Positions 56,891 to 64,000 of a stretch of DNA of 64,000 bases are shown one piece after another. Position numbers and translations under genes: made by a program. How positions within the stretch are numbered: the stretch's first letter is position 1; every line of letters starts with the position of its first letter. Source of the stretch: Celeribacter baekdonensis (lineage in GTDB: Bacteria > Pseudomonadota > Alphaproteobacteria > Rhodobacterales > Rhodobacteraceae); assembly GCF_900102315.1 (NCBI RefSeq), contig NZ_FNBL01000005.1:179466-243465 (forward strand), given 5' to 3'. Under the pieces are notes generated by a model that was given only the letters and a program-made list of their open reading frames with translations, was not told the DNA's origin and did not search any database.

Positions 56891-57104
56891 GTTATGGTTT
56901 TTTGTACGGGAGCGGAGGTATCTGAGTTGGCGGGTGTGTCTTGCTTACGTGGCGTGCTGTTGCTGAGGGAGCCAGTCGCTTGCATTGCGCCTATGCCACA
57001 GCGTTGAGTTCGCTCTTGTTGCTTCCAGCGTGCTTGCAGCGGGGAGATACAAACGCAACCGGCCACCCGGGGGTGGCTTGTAAGACTTTGATGTTGTTTG
57101 GTGA
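56891..57104. other. Intergenic region at the islet edge
   Basis: No gene seen. It holds the hairpin GCCACC-CCGG-GGTGGC near 57062-57078, which on the minus strand would lie just beyond the 3' end of tRNA-fMet before the islet inserted and may be that gene's old terminator. Confidence 0.4.
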
Positions 57105-57105
57105 T

Positions 57106-57121
57106 TTTGGTTGCGGGGACA
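57106..57121. repeat. Distal attachment-site copy (attL/attR-like)
   Basis: Sixteen bases identical to 61673-61688, the encoded 3' end (with CCA) of tRNA-fMet. Marks the left edge of the islet. Confidence 0.75.
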
Positions 57122-57162
57122 CACAACAGACGATCTCTGTGGAATGCCGGTGCGAACGCAAA

Positions 57163-57190
57163 AACCTCCGCGGCGGGGCCTGCGGAGGTT
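57163..57190 (-). terminator. Rho-independent terminator, minus strand
   Basis: AACCTCCGC and GCGGAGGTT pair over a ten-base loop; on the minus strand five T follow directly (GGTTTTTGCG). It would end transcription arriving from the gene fragments on its right. Confidence 0.7.
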
Positions 57191-57334
57191 TCGCAAGTAT
57201 CGTTGGTTGCGGGAGGGCGCAAACCACGATTCCTGCGATTGATCGAACTGGTGGTGCCAAGACTGGTGGCGTAGAAAACGCGGCGTCCGGAAATCGCAGC
57301 GTACCGGAGGGTATGAGCAGGTGACCCGATCCCT

Positions 57335-57770
57335 TCAGTCATATGGATAGAGCGTCTGATACCTTTCAGTCGGCGCGATCCAACCCTCCAGGAAATCGAG
57401 CGGATCGAGTGTGCCGACCATGGATCGCGCCAAGGCAAGACGGGCTGCGAGTCTTTCCCGGCGATCTGGTTCAGCGCGCGCAATGCGGTCTTCCGCTTCT
57501 CGGAAGAACTGCTCGACCGACATGGCGACCGACCATCGTTGGATGATTTCCGAGAGCTGTTTGCGGCTGGCGTCAGCTGCAATGGTGATCTGCCGCTGGT
57601 CTTCCTCCCGGCGCCAGCGCTCGCGCTGTTCCTCCCACTCTCGTTGTCGCTGTGCTTCCGCTTCATCGGCCGCGATTGCTTTCCGCGCCAAATCTCCGGC
57701 AACACCCTCCAATTCCCGAACAACTTCCGGGATCGTGCCTGCAAGCGCTCGCTTCCGTGTTTCCTGCTAT
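57335..57770 (-). pseudogene. C-terminal fragment of an unidentified coiled-coil protein
   Basis: An open frame of about 140 codons with no proper start: it runs back to a stop at the junction near 57770. The sequence is strongly charged and helical (EAEAQRQREWEEQRERWRRE, then a domain ending in FLEGWIAPTERYQTLYPYD). Codon use looks like real coding sequence. I do not recognise the family; proteins of this look are common in mobile DNA. Confidence 0.5.
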
Positions 57771-58007
57771 GACAACCGGCATGTCGTTCTTCAGGCTGAG
57801 CGGAACGGCGATCACCACGAAATCCCCGCTTTCGGCGGCCTCGGCTGCGGTCGCGGCCCGGGCGGACGGGCCCAGCTCCGACACCAGGTCACCCAGCGTT
57901 TCTGGCCCCCGCGAGTTCGCGATGACCACCTTGTAGCCCTGCCTGACGGCGGCGCGGGCGATCTGACTCCCGACCTCTCCGGCACCGATGATCCCGATTG
58001 TTTCCAT
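57771..58007 (-). pseudogene. NADPH-dependent F420 reductase-like protein, truncated
   Basis: The first 75-80 residues are sound: METIGIIGAGEVGSQIARAA is a Rossmann nucleotide loop, followed by NSRGPETLGDLV and SGDFVVIAVPL as in NpdG-like oxidoreductases (normal length about 200). Homology stops near 57770 where the unrelated coiled-coil fragment begins in another frame, so the C-terminal part is deleted. Located after the SDR gene in the same direction. Confidence 0.7.
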
Positions 58008-58037
58008 CTCTGTTCTTTCTGAAAGTGCCCCGCGGAG

Positions 58038-58084
58038 CGACCCCGTCCTGCCAGGGCAAGGGATGCCCGGACAGGACGGGGTCG
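58038..58084. terminator. Strong hairpin between SDR and truncated reductase
   Basis: CGACCCCGTCCTG (58038-58050) pairs perfectly with CAGGACGGGGTCG (58072-58084); GGGCA/TGCCC can pair inside the loop. No U tract. It probably ends or stabilises the SDR transcript. Confidence 0.55.
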
Positions 58085-58088
58085 CGGC

Positions 58089-58796
58089 TCAGGCGCCGAA
58101 GGCCCCATCGATTGTGTGCATGGCACCGGTCACGAAGCCGGCTTCCGGTCCGGCGAGCCAAGCGACCAGGCCCGCGACCTCTTCGGGCCGACCGTGGCGC
58201 TTGATGGCCATGAAGCTGTGCATCAGCTCCTTCATCGGCCCCTCCGCCGGATTGGCGTCGGTGTCGATCGGGCCCGGTTGCACCACGTTGACGGTGATGC
58301 CGCGCGGCCCGAAATCGCGGGCGAGCCCCCGCGCCAGCCCTTGCAGAGCAGACTTGCTGACCGCGTAGGAGGCCATGCCGGGAACCGGCATCCGGTCACC
58401 GTTGACGGAGCCGATCACGACAATCCTGCCGCCTTCTGGCATCTGCCGCGCGGCCTCGACCGACGCGTGGTAGGGTGCGTGGACATTGATCTGAAACAGC
58501 CGGTCGATCGCGTCCGGGTTCTGGTCCAGCGCATCGCCGAAGATGCCGATGCCGGAGTTCACCACGAGGACGTCGAGCGGGCCGCTCTCGCGCACACGGG
58601 CAATGACCGCATCGCGGTCGGCGCTGTCGGTGCAGACGGCCGTGCTGCCGGTCTCGCCAGCAAGCTGCTCGGCCGCCTCACGCGAGCCAACATAGGTGAA
58701 GGTCACCTTGTCGCCCTCCCCGGCAAAGCGTCGCACGATCGCCGCGCCAATGCCCCGGCTGCCGCCCAGGACCAATACGGTTCTTGCTTCTGACAT
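58089..58796 (-). CDS. Short-chain dehydrogenase, BdcA-like
   Basis: 235 residues from ATG 58796. GGSRGIG at 11-17 (NADP loop), NSG where NNAG is usual, Ser in IGSVNG and the YAVSK active-site pair. Together with the divergent TetR gene it matches the bdcA/bdcR pair of enterobacteria, where BdcA influences biofilm dispersal; other SDR proteins have the same layout, so the biological role is not settled. Islet-borne. Confidence 0.78.
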   Translation of the reverse strand: MSEARTVLVLGGSRGIGAAIVRRFAGEGDKVTFTYVGSREAAEQLAGETGSTAVCTDSADRDAVIARVRESGPLDVLVVNSGIGIFGDALDQNPDAIDRLFQINVHAPYHASVEAARQMPEGGRIVVIGSVNGDRMPVPGMASYAVSKSALQGLARGLARDFGPRGITVNVVQPGPIDTDANPAEGPMKELMHSFMAIKRHGRPEEVAGLVAWLAGPEAGFVTGAMHTIDGAFGA

Positions 58797-58817
58797 GGAT
58801 CGATGTCCTCTCTTGAG

Positions 58818-58888
58818 TTTTTGTAGTGAGAGATACATATTAGCCTGAAGGAGCCAGTCAAGAGGTTTTATAGTGTTCACTACAAAAA
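58818..58888. promoter_or_regulatory. TetR operator pair between SDR and regulator
   Basis: TTTTTGTAGTGA (58818-58829) is the exact inverse of TCACTACAAAAA (58877-58888), 47 bp apart. The right copy is part of the dyad TAGTGTTCACTA (58871-58882) that covers the regulator's own start codon. Likely bound by the TetR protein to shut both genes. Confidence 0.65.
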
Positions 58889-59466
58889 ACAGGCGCACCG
58901 CCGGTCGCCCTAGGCAATTCGATCCGGATCAGGCCGTCGCGACGGCCCAGGGACTGTTTCATGCGAAGGGCTACGACAGGGTGAGCCTGGCGGAACTGAC
59001 CGATGCCCTGGGGATCAAACCACCGAGCTTTTACGCGGCCTTTGGCAACAAGCACGGGCTCTATGCCCGTGTGCTGGACCGCTACGCTGAAACCGGTGCT
59101 ATTCCCTTCGCGGAGATCCTGCGCGATGACCAGCCGGTTGCGCATGGCCTGAAGACGCTGCTGGAAGAAGCGGCGCGGCGCTACGGGGCAGACCCCGGGG
59201 CACCGGGGTGCCTGGTGCTGGAAGGGACACGCTGCCACGACGCGGACGCACGCGCGGCGGCGGGTGTCTTCCATTGCGCGGCCCAGGATCTGATCCGCGC
59301 CTATGTCGCGGCGCGCGTCCCGGAGGCGGCAGACCGCGTCACCGATTTTGTCGCCACGGTCATGGCCGGCCTTTCGGCCAAGGCCCGCGAAGGGCATGAC
59401 GCGGACAGGCTGCTCGCATCGGCGCGCTTAGCCGGACAGGCGCTCACGAAGGAATTGCCCGGATAA
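58873..59466 (+). CDS. TetR-family regulator, BdcR-like
   Basis: 197 residues with a GTG start at 58873 (GAGG eight bases upstream). Basic N-terminus (RRTAGRPRQF) then helix-turn-helix VSLAELTDALGIKPPSFYAA at about residues 37-56. C-terminal domain of the type with GCLVLEGTRC. Divergent from the SDR gene, which it likely represses; the operator covers its own first codons. Confidence 0.82.
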   Translation: MFTTKNRRTAGRPRQFDPDQAVATAQGLFHAKGYDRVSLAELTDALGIKPPSFYAAFGNKHGLYARVLDRYAETGAIPFAEILRDDQPVAHGLKTLLEEAARRYGADPGAPGCLVLEGTRCHDADARAAAGVFHCAAQDLIRAYVAARVPEAADRVTDFVATVMAGLSAKAREGHDADRLLASARLAGQALTKELPG

Positions 59467-59636
59467 GGCTGTCGAGGACAAAGACCTCCATGTGTGTTCG
59501 CTTACTCGTTATCGGGTGTAATCATACGGTTACCCCAGAGTTTGGTTTGATAAATTGCGTTTTTACTCACCATAGGTTACATAATGCGGCCGACATCAAA
59601 CCAATGTCGGTTTATGAAAATCCAGAATCACCAACC
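59467..59636 (+). promoter_or_regulatory. AT-rich promoter region of the abiE genes
   Basis: Sharply more AT-rich than the genes on both sides. It includes two GGTTAC copies (59530 and 59575 region) that could be antitoxin-binding repeats, since AbiEi proteins repress their own promoter. No gene seen. Confidence 0.35.
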
Positions 59637-60485
59637 ATGAGTACGCAAAGAGGCCAAAAGCTGAACTCACTCCAGCACCTCCTGCCGGAAGGCTTGGTGG
59701 TGAGTTCGCGATGGCTGGATGAGGCAGGATACTCAAGCGCGCTGCGCAGCAAGTACGTCGCGAGCGGCTGGCTGGAACAACCTGCGCGCGGCCTCTACAG
59801 GCGCCCTAGAGCGGAAACGCAATGGCAACACATGGTTGTCTCGCTGCAGTCTCTGATGCGAATGCCGGTCGCCGTCGGGGGACTCACCGCGCTCGAACTA
59901 CAGGGGTACGGTCACTACGTCCCGATGGGGCACCTGCGGAGGGTGTACCTCTACACGGAGGCCCGCCTGCCCAAATGGCTCAACGAAATGGGCCAGACGA
60001 TACAATTCCTGCCGCGGAATGCCAGAAAGCTGTTCAGCTCCGGTGCGATATCCAAGACGATTAACGCTCTCCCTCCCCTGGCGTCCACCAAAAACGACGA
60101 GACAATAGAAGGCCCAGCCAACGGGCTCAGAATCCATGTTTGGGGCGACCGCTCCTGGCCGATGATGATCTCCCGTCCGGAGCGTGCGATCCTGGAATTC
60201 TTGGATGAGCTCCCGGACAACCAGTCTTTCCAGCACGTTGCCGACCTGTTTACCGGCCTCTCGAATCTCAGTCCAAGGCAGCTTCAGGAGACGTTGGAAA
60301 GCTGTGACAGCGTGAAGGTCAAAAGGCTTTTTTTGTGGTTTGCCGAGCGCAGTGGCCACTCCTGGGGCAAGCGCCTCGACCTCGATGCCATAAACACGGG
60401 GAGTGGCAAGCGGGTGATCGCCAAAGGCGGCAGGCTGGACCCGAAGTATCACATCACCGTGCCGAAGAACCTGGATGGCCATTGA
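59637..60485 (+). CDS. abiEi: Type IV toxin-antitoxin antitoxin, AbiEi family
   Basis: 282 residues from ATG 59637 (an in-frame ATG at 59604 is possible). N-terminal winged-helix region (GLVVSSRWLDEAGYSSALRS, GWLEQPARGLYRR), then the AbiEi C-terminal antitoxin domain (GGLTALELQGYGHYVPMG, ISRPERAILEFLDELP). The frame is intact. AbiEi represses the operon and counteracts the AbiEii nucleotidyltransferase. Overlaps the toxin start by 11 bp. Confidence 0.88.
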   Translation: MSTQRGQKLNSLQHLLPEGLVVSSRWLDEAGYSSALRSKYVASGWLEQPARGLYRRPRAETQWQHMVVSLQSLMRMPVAVGGLTALELQGYGHYVPMGHLRRVYLYTEARLPKWLNEMGQTIQFLPRNARKLFSSGAISKTINALPPLASTKNDETIEGPANGLRIHVWGDRSWPMMISRPERAILEFLDELPDNQSFQHVADLFTGLSNLSPRQLQETLESCDSVKVKRLFLWFAERSGHSWGKRLDLDAINTGSGKRVIAKGGRLDPKYHITVPKNLDGH

Positions 60486-61388
60486 AGAGCGGTTCCGGCA
60501 ACAGGTCGACCTCCTGGTCCGTGTCCTGCCCTCCGTCTCACGAGAAGAGGTGTTCGCGCTAAAGGGCGGAACGGCGATTAACCTCTTCGTGCGGGACCTG
60601 CCACGACTGTCCATCGACATTGATCTCACCTACCTGCCCCTGCGGGCGAGGGAGGGATCCCTCGCCGACATCGACTCGGCGTTGGGGCGGATATCATGAT
60701 CCATTTCGGCCTCTCTGCCGCATGCGAAGGTCCTTCCGAGCCGTTTGCACAAGGAAGGCATCGTCAACCGCCTTGTCGTTAGGACGCAGGAAACCCAAAT
60801 CAAAATCGAGGTGACGCCGGTGATGCGCGGCTGCGTGTTTGAACCCCGAACGATGCAGGTCTCGCGGACCGTCTCAGACGCATTCGGATACGCCGAAACC
60901 CAGGTCGTTTCGTTCAACGACCTCTACGCGGGCAAACTTGTCGCGGCGCTTGATCGTCAGCACCCCCGCGACCTTTTCGATGTCAGGGATCTTCTGGCCA
61001 ACGAGGGCGTGACCGAGCCTTTGCGGCAAGCATTCCTCGCCTACATCGTGAGCCCAATCGACTGGCGATCGAGGTGCTTGCGCCAAACCGACGCGATATC
61101 CGTGCAGATTTCAAGGAAAATTTCCGGGGCATGACTGCAGCACCAGTCGCCCTGGACGAGTTGATTGCCACGCGCGAGAAAATGCTCGAGATCATGGTTG
61201 CGCAGATGCCCGAGGCACATCGTGCGTTCCTCGTAGGTATCGAACGCGGCGATGTGGACTGGGGACTTTCCGGACTCACAGACGCGGCAAGCCTGCCCGC
61301 CGTCCGATGGAAACTTTCCAATCTCGGCATGCTCTCCGCAGACCGCCGTGAAACACAAGCAAAGAACCTTGAAGGCATCTGGCAATGA
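60475..61388 (+). pseudogene. abiEii: Type IV toxin, AbiEii nucleotidyltransferase, broken
   Basis: The nucleotidyltransferase core is readable: LKGGTAINLFVRDLPRLSID with the following DIDLTYLP. A TGA at 60697-60699 interrupts the frame; it resumes without shift (LPHAKVLPSRLHKEGIV) and shows FNDLYAGKLVAALDRQHPRD. Near 61050 a one-base change shifts the frame, after which VLAPNRRDIRADFKENFRGM continues to the natural end. Total span fits the usual 300 residues. Two independent lesions make the toxin inactive. Confidence 0.85.
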
Positions 61389-61529
61389 CCGACACCGTAT
61401 TCTGGTCATGGCAAAATGACCTTCCCGCGAAATCAAACCGAGCCTTCATCCGGGATGTCTTGGCCGTCGCCGTCGACCGTGTCAGCCAAACACTCGAAGT
61501 CGAGGATGTCGAACGTATCGCTCTCGATC

Positions 61530-61540
<11 letters not shown>
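61385..61540 (+). pseudogene. N-terminal fragment of a TIR-like domain protein
   Basis: ATG overlaps the abiEii stop (ATGA). About 50 residues (VFWSWQNDLPAKSNRAFI..., ERIALDHDT) resemble the start of TIR-like proteins found near defence genes (FWSWQSD...NR.FI). Homology ends near 61540 where a recombinase tail begins in another frame. Family call from memory of the motif only. Confidence 0.5.
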
Positions 61541-61751
<211 letters not shown>

Positions 61752-61755
61752 ACAG

Positions 61756-61841
61756 TTTGTTTGTGCTACCGGCTGTTCAGCTACTTGAGCACTTTGTTTG
61801 TGCTACCGGCTGTTCGGCTAGTTGAGCACTTTGTTTGTGCT
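61756..61841. repeat. 37-bp tandem repeat, 2.3 copies
   Basis: Unit tttgtttgtgctaccggctg plus 17 more bases at 61756-61792 and 61793-61829 (two differences), with a 12-bp partial third copy. Lies in the 5S to tRNA-fMet spacer. Confidence 0.8.
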
Positions 61842-61964
61842 TTGTTTTTGATCAAAGCACGGTCTTTTCAGAACATGTATGTTCTGGATATTGCCCGAGG
61901 GCTGTTTTAAGCGATCGGGGATATTTAGATATCGTCAGAGAGATTAAATATGGCTCTTTATTAG

Positions 61965-62080
61965 GTTTGGCGGTGACCTACTCTCCCACGACTTAAGTCG
62001 CAGTACCATCGGCGCAACCGTGCTTAACGGCCGAGTTCGGGATGGGATCGGGTGTTTCACTAGTGCTGTGACCACCAAAC
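61965..62080 (-). rRNA. rrf: 5S ribosomal RNA
   Basis: 116 bases with pairing ends GTTTGGTGGTCAC and GTCACCGCCAAAC and the central CCCATCCCGAACTCGG typical of 5S. Ends are placed by the terminal helix and may be off by a base or two. Confidence 0.95.
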
Positions 62081-62207
62081 CGAATAAAGAGCCACGACCG
62101 GGTTTGATCCCGGCCATTGTCCAAGTCAGATACATTATACTGTGTGTTGGTATGTATGCTTCTGTTTGTCACAGTGAGTAAAACTTTTCAGTTTTGCTTT
62201 TACTGGA

Positions 62208-64000
<1,793 letters not shown>

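Noticed and set aside
56887..57744. 285-residue minus-strand open frame at the islet edge
   Set aside because: Crosses the terminator hairpin, the attachment repeat and the better-supported coiled-coil fragment; no motif.
61756..61841. CRISPR array
   Set aside because: Only 2.3 directly adjacent copies, no spacers and no cas genes.

Overview
The window reads as chromosome of an alphaproteobacterium, most likely a marine Rhodobacteraceae (Roseobacter-type) species. The clues are the sorbitol/mannitol operon in the order known from Rhodobacter sphaeroides, many ABC importers each with a dedicated regulator, Zur-controlled zinc uptake, a glucosylglycerol-phosphate operon, a GC-rich intergenic repeat of roseobacter type, and an rRNA operon ending 5S then tRNA-fMet. 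No name was supplied, so this is inference.

Layout. 1-2.1 kb (minus): end of a short-chain dehydrogenase, then an operon of S49 peptidase, membrane zinc-ribbon microprotein and CaCA antiporter. 2.1-5.3 kb: znuA diverges from zur-znuC-znuB over two candidate Zur sites. 5.3-13.4 kb (minus): HAD phosphatase, SorC-type regulator, smoEFGK, smoS, mtlK, for uptake and oxidation of sorbitol and mannitol. 13.5-15.0 kb: GNAT and GntR. 15.3-20.0 kb: polyamine/opine-type ABC importer with an Asp/Glu/hydantoin racemase. 20.0-25.9 kb (minus): RND efflux operon with two adaptors and its own TetR. 26.3 kb: orphan hemP. 26.6-35.9 kb: LysR regulator diverging from a polar amino-acid importer, class III aminotransferase, CoA-transferase A/B, M20 deacylase and thiolase, which together look like a catabolic route for an N-acylated beta-amino acid. 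36.0-40.5 kb: second RND pump. 40.5-43.9 kb (minus): gpsA-ggpP-ggpS, a complete glucosylglycerol synthesis unit. 44.1-56.9 kb: two coupled microproteins, GntR, a C-S lyase/MetC-like enzyme, an Aap/Bzt-type importer, three tandem MmgE/PrpD proteins, a GST and a PrpF isomerase. The GntR and metC/importer promoters share the palindrome TGTATACA.

From 57.1 to 61.7 kb lies a degenerate integrated islet, bounded by a 16-bp direct repeat of the 3' end of tRNA-fMet. It carries broken genes at both ends (an unidentified coiled-coil fragment, an npdG-type oxidoreductase fragment, a TIR-like fragment and a serine-recombinase tail), a divergent bdcA/bdcR-like pair, and a type IV AbiE toxin-antitoxin system whose toxin gene is broken while the antitoxin is intact. 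The window ends with tRNA-fMet, 5S rRNA and the 3' part of 23S rRNA, all on the minus strand.

The most promising unknowns are the acyl-beta-amino-acid pathway (27.7-35.9 kb), the triple MmgE/PrpD cluster with its operator pair, the coupled microproteins at 44.1-44.4 kb, and the tRNA-fMet islet. All function calls come from reading motifs and gene order; no database search was run.
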